From: JAHBNG01 sp039028975
GTDB taxonomy: Bacteria; Chloroflexota; Anaerolineae; Caldilineales; Caldilineaceae
DNA: 64,000 bases
Direction of reading: 5' to 3'
Assembly: GCA_039028975.1 (NCBI GenBank)
Contig: JBCCHB010000070.1
Coordinates: 1-64,000 of the forward strand
The notes under the pieces are model-generated. The model was given only the letters and a program-made list of their open reading frames with translations. It had not been told where the DNA came from and made no database searches. Below are positions 38,302-47,293 of the stretch, in pieces; the stretch's first letter is position 1, and the number at the start of each line of letters is the position of its first letter. The position numbers and the translations under genes are program-made.

Positions 38302-39258
38302 TCAAGATCCATAGGTATTGGGTGGATCGATAATCAAAATGTGCAGATCCCATGATGGACCGCCGTTGCTTCTACTGATCTCAATTGAACCATCTCCTAA
38401 TTTGAATGGCGCAACAGATGCAGGTGGGAGACGCCATGTCTTGTTAATGGCATGGTTGCCCGTTACAGTGCCGTTGATATCACCATGAATTCTAGAAAGC
38501 AGAGGGACCGCCATATTTTGTACATTGGTTGCAGGATCACCATGGGTAAAGATAGGTGCTGCGACATCTCCATATCGACTTCTTAAGGCAAGGTTCCAAT
38601 TGTTGTCTACCGTAACCTCTACTTTCAAATCAGGATGGTCGACCACTGAATAGACGCTGGAATTTGCATGGTGAAACTGGGCAAGAGCATACACGTAGAA
38701 GTTTGCCATGGATTCCCCACCAGCAGCAAAGTACTTATTACATTCAATATGAAAAGTTCCATCGAATCGCGCCATACCATCCCCAACGGCTGATGGAGCG
38801 GGATTACCTATGATATCGCACTGTTCGACTTTATACTCTGTGTTACCAATCAACACTCCCTCTGGATCATACGAGGAGGGATTCCGGGTAATTTTGCAAG
38901 CTTCAGAATGAGTGCCATTTGGGGCGTGTTCAAAGTTTAAGACCAATGCCCGTGCATTTCCTTCGATTCGTGGCACAACGGGTTCACCCTTTTTATTGAG
39001 ACATGCGGTTGGAACCGTCGGTACTGCTGTTGGTGTGGGCGTTAGCGTTGGTCTCCGTGTTGCCGTCACAGGTATCCCCGTGGGTACATTTCGGGTCGGT
39101 TGAGATGTAACTCTGGATGGGGCCGGGCCTGGCGTAAAGCCTGTTTGTGCATCCTGAGCAGCTACCTTTGCCGTATCCACTGTTGCCAGTAGACCTACCA
39201 TAGCAACAACGACCGACAACAAGAGTGTGACAAATAGTGGGGGGATTAGTTTTGTCAT
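38302..39258 (-). CDS. Exported protein with Pro/Thr linker, function unknown
   Basis: 318 residues. Signal peptide with a long hydrophobic stretch (about 5-28), then a Pro/Thr/Arg-rich linker at about 40-84 (RRPTLTPTPTAVPT), typical of surface proteins. The remaining 230 residues are probably a beta-rich domain with four cysteines (AC-LNKKGE, EACK, EQCD, HIECN) that could form two disulfides. I do not recognise a family. Monocistronic by position, with its 3' end facing the hairpin at 38181. Confidence 0.75.
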   Translation of the reverse strand: MTKLIPPLFVTLLLSVVVAMVGLLATVDTAKVAAQDAQTGFTPGPAPSRVTSQPTRNVPTGIPVTATRRPTLTPTPTAVPTVPTACLNKKGEPVVPRIEGNARALVLNFEHAPNGTHSEACKITRNPSSYDPEGVLIGNTEYKVEQCDIIGNPAPSAVGDGMARFDGTFHIECNKYFAAGGESMANFYVYALAQFHHANSSVYSVVDHPDLKVEVTVDNNWNLALRSRYGDVAAPIFTHGDPATNVQNMAVPLLSRIHGDINGTVTGNHAINKTWRLPPASVAPFKLGDGSIEISRSNGGPSWDLHILIIDPPNTYGS

Positions 39259-39471
39259 TTTCCTTATTCCTTTATACGAACTTCTCTCTGCGAATTAGCA
39301 TGAAACGAATTTTGTTGTAGCATATCAGAGAATTCAAACTATGGAAGCAAATCGATCTATCAATTCCTATAATCATTCTGTCAAGGTGAAAGAGATCGGC
39401 GAGCTGATATGTTTATATGGATAGATCGTCTCTGACAAAGTCCATTATAATAAGGACCAACGCAAACAACA

Positions 39472-39504
39472 GGACAAAAGTCCCAGTTTTGTGCCATTTT
39501 GTCC
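39472..39504 (+). promoter_or_regulatory. Inverted repeat upstream of the STAND regulator
   Basis: GGACAAAA and TTTTGTCC (39472-39479, 39497-39504) flank a 17-base spacer. TCCCAG also recurs as a direct repeat. It lies about 120 bases before the ATG at 39626. Could be an operator; the remaining 367-base gap shows nothing else clear. Confidence 0.4.
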
Positions 39505-39625
39505 CAGGAACAACCAAATCGAACTATCAATAAACCGCAATTGTTCAACGAGCATGCTCACGTGCGACATGAGGCGTGCCTACTCAAATGCGGTCTACAG
39601 ACTATAGCTTGAGAAAGAATCTGCC

Positions 39626-42331
39626 ATGGGATCGCCCAAACCACCTTCACCGAATCGTTTTAATGAATGTCTGCGCAATACGCTAGAACACATCGGTGAT
39701 CATAATTGGTTGGTAAAGAATTCCCCCTTAACATCTCTTTTCTTTGCCGGTGCCCATGAGCCAAAAAAGCGACAGCCACAGATTATGCTTACGGGTCAAG
39801 AAGATTTAGACAGGCATCTGCGCACAATTTGGCATGATTGGGAGAACTGTACGAAATCCCCTCTACAAGCACTGATTTGGGAAACCGTCTGCCATCTTTC
39901 CCCCGAAACAAAGGATCAGACACAAGCGATCTTACTACTCACCTACTTTGACCACGAACACCCCAAACAAAGCCAGGTCATTAAACGGTTGGCTGTCGGC
40001 CGATCCACTTACTATCGATATCTCGAACGTGCGATCGATTCTCTTGGGCGTTTAATAACCGAGGCCGCACGTCCTGCATTGCATTTAGAAAGACCTCAAC
40101 CGTCGCCCCTCATCGGGCGTAAAGAGCAAAAATCGCATCTACTGAAGGGCATAAGAGCTGGACGTGTGCTCCACGTTGTGGGTGGGAGTGGGTTAGGCAA
40201 AACGGCGCTTGCGGCTGCTGTTGCAGACGAATGGCCCAACAGCGTCTTCTGGTATACCTTTCGTCCCGGCTTGGCAGATCATTTTGAAAACTTGCTCTTT
40301 GCCGTGGCCTATTTTCTGCATGAGCAAGGAGCATCTGGTCTTTGGCTTCACCTGACGACCAATTCAGAATTGACCACACCGTCCCGCGCTATGATGGTGA
40401 TACGTGATCATCTAAATGCTCTTAAGGAACAGCCGCCACTCTTCTGCTTTGATGAGGTTGATCTGTTACTGCCAGATACACTCAATGATTCTGAGGAATA
40501 TTCGTTACTCCGCGGATTTCTTGACGAGTGGGCTACGTCCGAGCGTTCAGGAAGCCCTTTACTCATGGTGGGGCAGAAGTTGCTGATGGAACCCGATATG
40601 GGGTGTTTGGTTACAGCAGAGCCGTTTACCCTATCTGAGCTAACCCGACTTTTGAAGAGCAGAGGGCAAGAATTGAGCCAAAGAGAGTGCAACCATCTGT
40701 TACAGCTCACCCGTGGGAACCCGCTTCTCTTGAATCTGGTTGTACTCCTCTACCAGAGCAACCCGCTGCTCCTGGATAGTGTGGAAAGATTAGCCAGCCC
40801 ACTGACTCTCGGGTGGTTTCTCAAGCGTCTTGTTCAGCACCTATCGTTGAAAGAGCAAGTGGTACTGCATGAGCTTTCAATCTTCCCAGACAACGCGCCG
40901 ATGAATGGCTGGCAGCGTACGAAAAAGCAATTAGCCACCCTACTCGATCTGGGCCTCGCTACCAAATTGGGGGTCGACAACGTCGCCCTCCATCCTGCTC
41001 TGCGAAACCTTGTCTACCAACAATTGCCCCATACACGTAGAGTCGAACTGCACTTGGCCGCAGGTAATCTGTTGGCTGAACGGGGTTGCTTTACAGCGGC
41101 GGCATGGCACTATATTCAGGGTGAACAACCAGAAATGGGCATCTGGACTTGGTATAGCCATCAACAGCAGGAAGTTGATCAAGGGTTTGGCAGTGCCGCG
41201 TTGGATCTCTTTGCCCCCCTTGCCCATGAGAAGCTATCCCGAAACGATGACCAACGAGCATTAGCACTGCTTCTTACGCCATTATTAAAACGTGCTGGGC
41301 GCTACAAAGAGGGCTTGGATCTGCTGGAGCAGGTCTACTGGTCTAAGGCTTCGGTGAGCGGCATCATGGCTTACGATATGAAGGGCGAGCTACTTGCGGA
41401 GGATGGCCGAATTGAACAGAGCCTGCAAACGTTTCGTAAAGGCCTAGAAAGCCTAAGACATCTACGGTCCACCCAAGAAGTTGAGTTTCATCTCCAAATT
41501 GGGCGTCGCTTGTTTGCTCGTTTAGGTGACTTGGAGAAGGCACGTCATGAAGCTCTTGAGGCCAGATTGAGCCTTGATGTGCATCAGGGAAGGCTGGCAG
41601 AAGTGACCGGGCATTATGAATCCGCGCGCAACCACTATACAAACGCCCTCCAGCTTGCCGAAGGGACGACAGATATAAAGCGGTTGGCGCTCATCCACCA
41701 AGGGTTGGGCTTCTTGGAAGCGCATCTGGCCAATGTAGATGCCGCAGTAAAACATGCCAATGAGACAAGGCGCTTATTTGAGTTATTGGGGGATCAGATT
41801 CTATCAGTTGGAACGCCCAACTCAATTCTTTCTGTTGCCTATCTTGTCAATAGGCAGTATGCTGACGCCGTTGAACCAGCCGAAACCGCGCTTACTTTTT
41901 TCCGCAACTTGAATCACGTCTATTGGATAGCAGCAAATGAAACCTATTTGGCTGAAGCATGGCTCTACCTGGGTGACATCGAGAAATCCGAAGCATATGC
42001 TCAATCAGCTCTTCGCCATGAAGAGATCATGTTTCGACCCTATTGTCTTTTCATTCTGGGGCATGTGCGGCGTATCCAGCATAGATTTGAAGAATCAGAA
42101 GCCTACTGTCGCGACGCCATCTCAACTGGCGAAGAGCTAGAAGAACCAAGTGCAATCGCACCCGCCTGGAGCGCGCTTGGTGAAACCCTGCGTGATTGGG
42201 GGAAGGTTGAGGAAGCTCAGATGGCACTGGAACAGGCACTGGCTATCTGGCAGCGACTCAATAATCAGCTGGAGATCAAACACACCCAGGATTTACTGGC
42301 TTCTCTGGCGCAGAACGAGAAGGGTTTTTAA
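39626..42331 (+). CDS. STAND-type ATPase with TPR repeats, likely regulator
   Basis: 901 residues. The N-terminal 150 residues include a short helix-turn-helix-like stretch (VIKRLAVGRSTYYRYLERAI) that may bind DNA. The NTPase domain starts at about 160 with PLIGRKEQ; Walker A is GGSGLGKT with Lys192, Walker B FCFDEVDLL. A winged-helix-like part follows, then TPR-like helical repeats from about 500 to the end (AWSALGETLRDWGKVEEAQMALEQAL split over two helices). STAND proteins act as nucleotide-driven switches in signalling, transcription or defence. The partner and trigger are unknown. No transmembrane segment. Confidence 0.85.
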   Translation: MGSPKPPSPNRFNECLRNTLEHIGDHNWLVKNSPLTSLFFAGAHEPKKRQPQIMLTGQEDLDRHLRTIWHDWENCTKSPLQALIWETVCHLSPETKDQTQAILLLTYFDHEHPKQSQVIKRLAVGRSTYYRYLERAIDSLGRLITEAARPALHLERPQPSPLIGRKEQKSHLLKGIRAGRVLHVVGGSGLGKTALAAAVADEWPNSVFWYTFRPGLADHFENLLFAVAYFLHEQGASGLWLHLTTNSELTTPSRAMMVIRDHLNALKEQPPLFCFDEVDLLLPDTLNDSEEYSLLRGFLDEWATSERSGSPLLMVGQKLLMEPDMGCLVTAEPFTLSELTRLLKSRGQELSQRECNHLLQLTRGNPLLLNLVVLLYQSNPLLLDSVERLASPLTLGWFLKRLVQHLSLKEQVVLHELSIFPDNAPMNGWQRTKKQLATLLDLGLATKLGVDNVALHPALRNLVYQQLPHTRRVELHLAAGNLLAERGCFTAAAWHYIQGEQPEMGIWTWYSHQQQEVDQGFGSAALDLFAPLAHEKLSRNDDQRALALLLTPLLKRAGRYKEGLDLLEQVYWSKASVSGIMAYDMKGELLAEDGRIEQSLQTFRKGLESLRHLRSTQEVEFHLQIGRRLFARLGDLEKARHEALEARLSLDVHQGRLAEVTGHYESARNHYTNALQLAEGTTDIKRLALIHQGLGFLEAHLANVDAAVKHANETRRLFELLGDQILSVGTPNSILSVAYLVNRQYADAVEPAETALTFFRNLNHVYWIAANETYLAEAWLYLGDIEKSEAYAQSALRHEEIMFRPYCLFILGHVRRIQHRFEESEAYCRDAISTGEELEEPSAIAPAWSALGETLRDWGKVEEAQMALEQALAIWQRLNNQLEIKHTQDLLASLAQNEKGF

Positions 42332-42573
42332 CCGCCCTCAGTTCTTCTTGCCATTGTTCTTCTACCCACTGTAAACATTTGTTCAGTGTTGTGCCAATTC
42401 TGGGACGCCCACGGAATAAGGCACATCTCAAAGCGGTGGATGGTGGCATGAGGGTCGCAGAGTCAAGGAAACGCGGAACGATTCTAGAACAGCTTAATCC
42501 GCGCTTGCTCTGATCTGCAACCCTTAATGAATTCCCCGAACCTGAGACGCACCCGCCACCCGATCGTGGCTGT

Positions 42574-42602
42574 TTGAGCTTAGTCTACAAATCGATTAAA
42601 AT
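42574..42602 (+). promoter_or_regulatory. Promoter of the amidohydrolase cluster
   Basis: TTGAGC (42574-42579), 17-base spacer, TAAAAT (42597-42602), 5 of 6 matches in the -10. It lies in the 339-base gap after the STAND gene, giving a leader of about 60 bases to the start at 42671. Nothing else is recognised in that gap. Confidence 0.5.
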
Positions 42603-42670
42603 GTAGGCAATTTACTCGCTCCCGCTTTCTAACCACACCACAGGTGACAGTAAACCAATGGAGGCTGAGA

Positions 42671-43786
42671 TTGATTGCCGAATTAGACGTTCTTGAACAG
42701 AACGAATCCAAATCCCCAACCCGTACGCCAGTCATTGATTGCGACATCCACAACTATGATGGATATGGCCAAAAAGAATTTGATGATATTATCGTCCGCT
42801 ACTTAGAGCAGAAGTGGCAGCGACACCACGAAATGATCGGGCGTCGTGGCCATGCCGCTGGTGCATTCCCCCGCGGCTTCAAGAACGCGGCACGTAATGA
42901 TGCCTGGCCGCCCAGCGGAATGCCCCCTGGCTTGGATATGAAATTTGTCACCGGTCAACTGCTGGATGAATGGGATATGGATTACGGAATTCTCAATCCG
43001 CTGGCTGGGCCGGGCACCCAACTGAACATTGACTATGGCTCTGCCTATGCCCGTGCCATCAACGATTATCAGATTGCTGAATGGCTAGAGCCAGAGCCAA
43101 GGTATCGCGCCTCCATGGTTGTCTGTGAAGAGGATGCTGAGGGGGCCGCGCGAGAAATTCATCGCCTAGGCAACCGAGACGATTTTGTCCAGGTTCTGCT
43201 TTTGGCGCGCACCAAAGAGCCGCTGGGACGACGAAAATATTGGAAGATATACGAGGCGGCTGTGGAACACAGCCTGCCCATTGGCATCCACTTTGGCGGC
43301 AATGGCGGTCATCCCTACACAGGAGGAGGTTGGCCTTCGTATTACATCGAAGATCATGGGGGCATGTCCCAATCATTTCAGGCCCAGGTGACGAGTTTTG
43401 TTTGTGAAGGCGTATTTGAACACTTCCCCACATTGAAGGTCGTAGTCATCGAAGGGGGATTTGCTTGGTTGCCCTCACTGGCTTGGCGACTGGATCAGAG
43501 CTGGACCCGACTCAAAGAAGAAGTTCCCTATCTTAAACGTAAGCCATCCGAGTACATTGCCGACCACATCTGGTTGACTACTCAACCTATGGAGGAGCCG
43601 CGCCAGCCTCACCACTTCCATCAACTACTCAATCAGATGAATGGTGGAGAGCGACTTATGTTTGCCACCGACTATCCCCACTGGGATTTCGACTCGCCCG
43701 CCCGAGCCGTGCCGCTCGATCTGCCGGATAACGTGCGGCGGAATATTATGGCAGAAAACGCACGCAATCTTTACGGCCTTGAATAA
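42671..43786 (+). CDS. Amidohydrolase-2 (ACMSD/resorcylate decarboxylase-like), paralogue A
   Basis: The frame is open from a GTG at 42644, but TTG 42671 has GGAGG six bases upstream and gives 371 residues. That N-terminus, MIAELDVLEQ, matches the paralogue at 45157 (MIAEREVVEQ), so I choose it. Family marks: DCDIHN with Asp25 and His27 as the N-terminal metal site, GIHFGG with His207, FATDYPHWDFD with Asp334. The family removes carboxyl groups or hydrolyses C-N or C-C bonds of aromatic or cyclic acids using a divalent metal. The substrate cannot be told. Clearly a recent relative of the third amidohydrolase of the cluster. Confidence 0.88.
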   Translation: MIAELDVLEQNESKSPTRTPVIDCDIHNYDGYGQKEFDDIIVRYLEQKWQRHHEMIGRRGHAAGAFPRGFKNAARNDAWPPSGMPPGLDMKFVTGQLLDEWDMDYGILNPLAGPGTQLNIDYGSAYARAINDYQIAEWLEPEPRYRASMVVCEEDAEGAAREIHRLGNRDDFVQVLLLARTKEPLGRRKYWKIYEAAVEHSLPIGIHFGGNGGHPYTGGGWPSYYIEDHGGMSQSFQAQVTSFVCEGVFEHFPTLKVVVIEGGFAWLPSLAWRLDQSWTRLKEEVPYLKRKPSEYIADHIWLTTQPMEEPRQPHHFHQLLNQMNGGERLMFATDYPHWDFDSPARAVPLDLPDNVRRNIMAENARNLYGLE

Positions 43787-43920
43787 AATCAGTAGATAAA
43801 AGGGTAATTGAGATGAGCAAGAACTAAGGAATCGGAATTAAATAACTTGTGCATAAGATCTCTCAATCCTTCGAGATGACATGCCCAACTTATTTAATGC
43901 TCATTCCTAAAGGATAGCCT

Positions 43921-45027
43921 ATGACGACAAATTTAGTTGCCCCCTCGGCAGCAGTTGCCCATAATGGGCGTTCGGTTACACGCCCAGCAGTGATCGACTG
44001 TGATATCCACAACGAAGTGCCTGCCCTGGAGACACTCTTTCCTTATTTGGCCGATCATTGGGTTGACTATATCCGGACCTCTGAGTTTAACGGACCAAGC
44101 GCCAATGATTACCCGAAAGGTGCGCCCACATCGGCACGGCCAGGAAGCATGCCAAAAGAAGGTGGTCCCGCTGGCTCTACGCTGAAACTGGTACAGGAAC
44201 AGGTACTCGACCCTTGGGCCACTGAGGTCGGAATTTTGACCTGCTCGTATCGGGTACAGAGCATTAAAAATGAAGACATTTCTGCCGACATAGCAACCGC
44301 CATTAACGGCTGGCAGATTGACACCTGGCTTGAACCAGAACCTCGCTTGCGGGGTTCTCTAGTGGTACCCAGCCAGACACCGTCTCGTGCTGCTGAGGAA
44401 ATTGCCCGCTTTGGTGGCCACCCCCAATTTGTGCAAGTGAGCCTACCCGTTCGCTCGTACATTCCCTATGGCAATCGTCTATATGATCCCCTTTATGCTG
44501 CTGCGGTAGAGCACGATTTGGTTGTTGGCATCCACTTTGGTGGCGCGCCAGGCCATCCACCTACACCAACAGGCTGGCCTTCGACTTACCTTGAGGAGTA
44601 TGCAGGCATGGCTCAAGTCTTTCAGTCTCAGGTCATTAGCATGGTCATTGAGGGTGTTTTCGTCCGCTTCCCCACATTGCGGGTGGCGTTGATTGAAGGG
44701 GGATTTGCCTGGATGCCATCACTCATGTGGCGGCTAGATAAGGATTGGAAGGGGTTGCGCTCCAACACACCTTGGGTCAAGCGATGGCCCTCTGAATATA
44801 TGAGGGAACACATGCGTCTGACGGTTCAGCCCACTGGCGCGCCGCCCAAGCAAGCGTACCTGATGCACGTTATCGATCAGCTGGAATCAGATTCCATGCT
44901 CATGTTTGCTACCGATTATCCTCATTGGCATTATGATAAGGACGAAGAAGCTTGGCCACTGGAATTGCCAGAGCCGTTGAATTCAAACATTTGGTCAGAG
45001 AATGCTCGGGAGTGGTATCGGCTATGA
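43921..45027 (+). CDS. Amidohydrolase-2 family, divergent paralogue B
   Basis: 368 residues, ATG preceded by AAAGGA. Same fold signatures as its neighbours: IDCDIHN, GIHFGG, IEGGFAWMPSLMWRLD, FATDYPHWHYD. The N-terminal third and the GILTCSYRVQS segment differ strongly from paralogues A and C, where the equivalent is GILNPL. This suggests a different ligand pocket or a heteromeric partner. It lies 134 bases after A and 129 before C in the same direction. Confidence 0.88.
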   Translation: MTTNLVAPSAAVAHNGRSVTRPAVIDCDIHNEVPALETLFPYLADHWVDYIRTSEFNGPSANDYPKGAPTSARPGSMPKEGGPAGSTLKLVQEQVLDPWATEVGILTCSYRVQSIKNEDISADIATAINGWQIDTWLEPEPRLRGSLVVPSQTPSRAAEEIARFGGHPQFVQVSLPVRSYIPYGNRLYDPLYAAAVEHDLVVGIHFGGAPGHPPTPTGWPSTYLEEYAGMAQVFQSQVISMVIEGVFVRFPTLRVALIEGGFAWMPSLMWRLDKDWKGLRSNTPWVKRWPSEYMREHMRLTVQPTGAPPKQAYLMHVIDQLESDSMLMFATDYPHWHYDKDEEAWPLELPEPLNSNIWSENAREWYRL

Positions 45028-45053
45028 AGTAAAAGCTTATATAACATTCCTTA

Positions 45054-45082
45054 TTGACCAAAGCCTTCTATTCGGCTATTGT
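45054..45082 (+). promoter_or_regulatory. Internal promoter before paralogue C
   Basis: TTGACC (45054-45059), 17 bases, TATTGT (45077-45082). It sits in the 129-base gap before the third amidohydrolase and could give the distal genes separate expression. Confidence 0.35.
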
Positions 45083-45156
45083 ATATACGCCATTATAAAA
45101 GGAGATAACAATTGTATCAAGTTGCCCTAAAAAAAGGCGAGCGCAAGGAGGATATA

Positions 45157-46272
45157 ATGATCGCCGAACGAGAAGTCGTTGAACAGACCACATCCACTAC
45201 CCAAACCCGAGAAGTCGTCATTGACTGCGATATCCACAACTTTGAGGCATATAAAGATCCTGAGTATGTTCGGGTCTATAAAACCTATTTGGAGGAGAAG
45301 TGGCAGCGCCACCATGAGACATTTGGCCTTCGGGGATTCTTGGGCGGAGGGTATCCTCGTGCGCAAGTCAACGCAGCCCGTCAGGATTCATTTCCACCCA
45401 GTGGCAAACCGCCCGGCATGGATCTAGACTTCATGCGTGAGCAACTGCTAGATGAGTGGAATATGGATTATGGCATCTTAAATCCACTTGGCGGTGGGGC
45501 TGGTCAGCTAAATCTTGACTATGCCGCTGCCTTAACCCGGGCCATGAATGACTACCAGATTGCTGAATGGCTGGAACCCGAGCCTCGCTTACGTGCTTCG
45601 TTGAGCGTGGTCTATGAAGATGGTGACTTGGCGGCTGAAGAAATATACCGATTAGGTGATCATGAGGGCTTTGTGCAGGTCTTGCTGGTGGCCCGCACCC
45701 GGGAACCATTAGGCCGACGAAAATATTGGAAGATGTACGAGGCGGCTGTTGAACATAACCTACCTCTTGGCATTCATTTTGGCGGTGCGGGCGGTGGCCC
45801 TATTACTGCATCTGGGTGGCCCTCTTACTACATCGAAGACCATGCGGGTATGCCCCAGACTTTCCAGGCCCAGATTGCCAGTATGGTCTGCGAGGGAGTC
45901 TTTGAGCACTTTCCATCGTTGCGCGTCGTGATCATCGAAGGCGGCTTTGCCTGGCTCCCTTCGCTGGCATGGCGCTTGGATCAGAGCTGGTCTCGCCTGA
46001 AGGAAGAAGTTCCGCAGCTTAAACGTGCTCCCTCTGAATATATCAACGAACATTTTTGGCTGACCACCCAACCGATGGAGGAACCAAGGCAGAATCGTCA
46101 CTTTATGCAGCTCCTCGAAGAGCTAAATGGAAGCGAAAAGCTTATGTTTGCCACCGATTATCCCCACTGGGATTTTGACTCGCCTGGGTTGGCTCTGCCG
46201 ACAAACCTGCCTCGTGAGATGCGACGGAATATTATGTCCGAGAATGCTCGGGCTTTTTACGAACTTGATTAG
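45157..46272 (+). CDS. Amidohydrolase-2 family, paralogue C
   Basis: A longer frame begins at TTG 45112, but AAGGAGG lies five bases before ATG 45157, giving 371 residues, exactly the length of paralogue A. Most of the chain matches A by eye, including QRHHE, DYQIAEWLEPEPR, EPLGRRKYWK, EGGFAWLPSLAWRLDQSW and the FATDYPHWDFDSP end. The metal-site residues DCDIHN, GIHFGG and ATDYPH are kept. Followed after 30 bases by the Rieske gene, so probably co-transcribed. Confidence 0.9.
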   Translation: MIAEREVVEQTTSTTQTREVVIDCDIHNFEAYKDPEYVRVYKTYLEEKWQRHHETFGLRGFLGGGYPRAQVNAARQDSFPPSGKPPGMDLDFMREQLLDEWNMDYGILNPLGGGAGQLNLDYAAALTRAMNDYQIAEWLEPEPRLRASLSVVYEDGDLAAEEIYRLGDHEGFVQVLLVARTREPLGRRKYWKMYEAAVEHNLPLGIHFGGAGGGPITASGWPSYYIEDHAGMPQTFQAQIASMVCEGVFEHFPSLRVVIIEGGFAWLPSLAWRLDQSWSRLKEEVPQLKRAPSEYINEHFWLTTQPMEEPRQNRHFMQLLEELNGSEKLMFATDYPHWDFDSPGLALPTNLPREMRRNIMSENARAFYELD

Positions 46273-46302
46273 AAGATGAATAAGATGATAGGGTGACACA
46301 AG

Positions 46303-46770
46303 ATGGCGAAATATGAAGTGGCGGCTGTAGATGAGATTCCAGTGGGTGAACGTAAAGTGGTTACTGTGGCCGGACGCTCCATTGGGGTCTTTAATTTGGA
46401 TGGTGAATACTTTGCCCTACGCAATACTTGCCCCCATCAGGGTGGTGCGCTATGTGAAGGGCTACTGACAGGTTTTTTAATGGCTGACGTACCAGGGGAG
46501 TATGAGTATACCCGCAAAGGCGAAATTCTGCGCTGCCCTTGGCATGGCTGGGAGTTTGACGTAAAGACAGGCCAGTCTTGGGTGGATCCAGAGAAGACGC
46601 GGGTGCGAACGTATCCGGTAGTGGTGGAGAGCGTGCCAGTAGATACTGCTGATATAGAAGAGCCGAACGAAGCCATTATCGATCCGGAAACGGGGCGCGT
46701 GGCGGGTCCATATACTGCGGAGACTTACGAAGTTTCTGTTGAGCAGCGGATGATCTTTGTAGAGATCTAA
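46303..46770 (+). CDS. Rieske [2Fe-2S] ferredoxin-like protein
   Basis: 155 residues, one Rieske domain. Ligands are Cys43 and His45 (CPHQGG) and Cys78 and His81 (CPWHGWEF). The spacing between the two boxes is longer than usual because of a YEYTRKGE-containing insert. The C-terminal 40 residues extend beyond a minimal ferredoxin. With no catalytic oxygenase subunit in the window, it may be an electron carrier for an enzyme elsewhere or for a partner in this cluster. The next gene starts three bases after the stop. Confidence 0.9.
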   Translation: MAKYEVAAVDEIPVGERKVVTVAGRSIGVFNLDGEYFALRNTCPHQGGALCEGLLTGFLMADVPGEYEYTRKGEILRCPWHGWEFDVKTGQSWVDPEKTRVRTYPVVVESVPVDTADIEEPNEAIIDPETGRVAGPYTAETYEVSVEQRMIFVEI

Positions 46771-46773
46771 CAT

Positions 46774-47274
46774 ATGAAGAAGCTCATCAAAACCGACAGC
46801 AATATCCCCTGGTTACACAAACCTGGCGAAGGAAGGCTATACATCACTGATGAGTTGCCCAATCATGAAACTTGGGGAACAGCCTTTGGTTTTACATTTC
46901 AGGCCGATAAGCTTTTGATGACTCGTTTACATGACCGCGATTGGGACATCCCAGGCGGTATGATTGAAACTAGCGAATCGCCAGAAGAGGCAGCCATCCG
47001 AGAGGTATGGGAAGAAACCTATGCCGAGGTCGAAATTATCGAACTGATTGGTATTCAAGAGGTAGAGTTGTTCGGTCCCAAACCCGATGGATATCGGTGG
47101 TCCTATCCGTTGAACACGCAAATCTACTTCTTGTGCCGTTTGGTCAAATTAGCTCCATTCGAGGCGAATGCTGAGAGCTTTGAGAGAGGTTTCATCGCTC
47201 CAGATGAGGCCCGACAACTTCCAACAATGCGCAACCATGACGGCATCTATGAAGAGGCACTCCGGCGTATATAG
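46774..47274 (+). CDS. Nudix hydrolase
   Basis: 166 residues. The Nudix box runs from Gly62 to about residue 84 with GG, Glu68, and REVWEET at 76-82. The conserved Gly after EEx is Tyr83, a departure from GX5EX7REUXEEXGU, while the metal-binding Glu residues (77, 80, 81) are kept. Nudix enzymes cleave nucleoside diphosphates linked to other groups, so a CoA- or cofactor-linked substrate would fit the operon, but this is inference. Tight spacing to the Rieske gene. Confidence 0.87.
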   Translation: MKKLIKTDSNIPWLHKPGEGRLYITDELPNHETWGTAFGFTFQADKLLMTRLHDRDWDIPGGMIETSESPEEAAIREVWEETYAEVEIIELIGIQEVELFGPKPDGYRWSYPLNTQIYFLCRLVKLAPFEANAESFERGFIAPDEARQLPTMRNHDGIYEEALRRI

Positions 47275-47293
47275 TCAGACAGAGGAATCAAAT

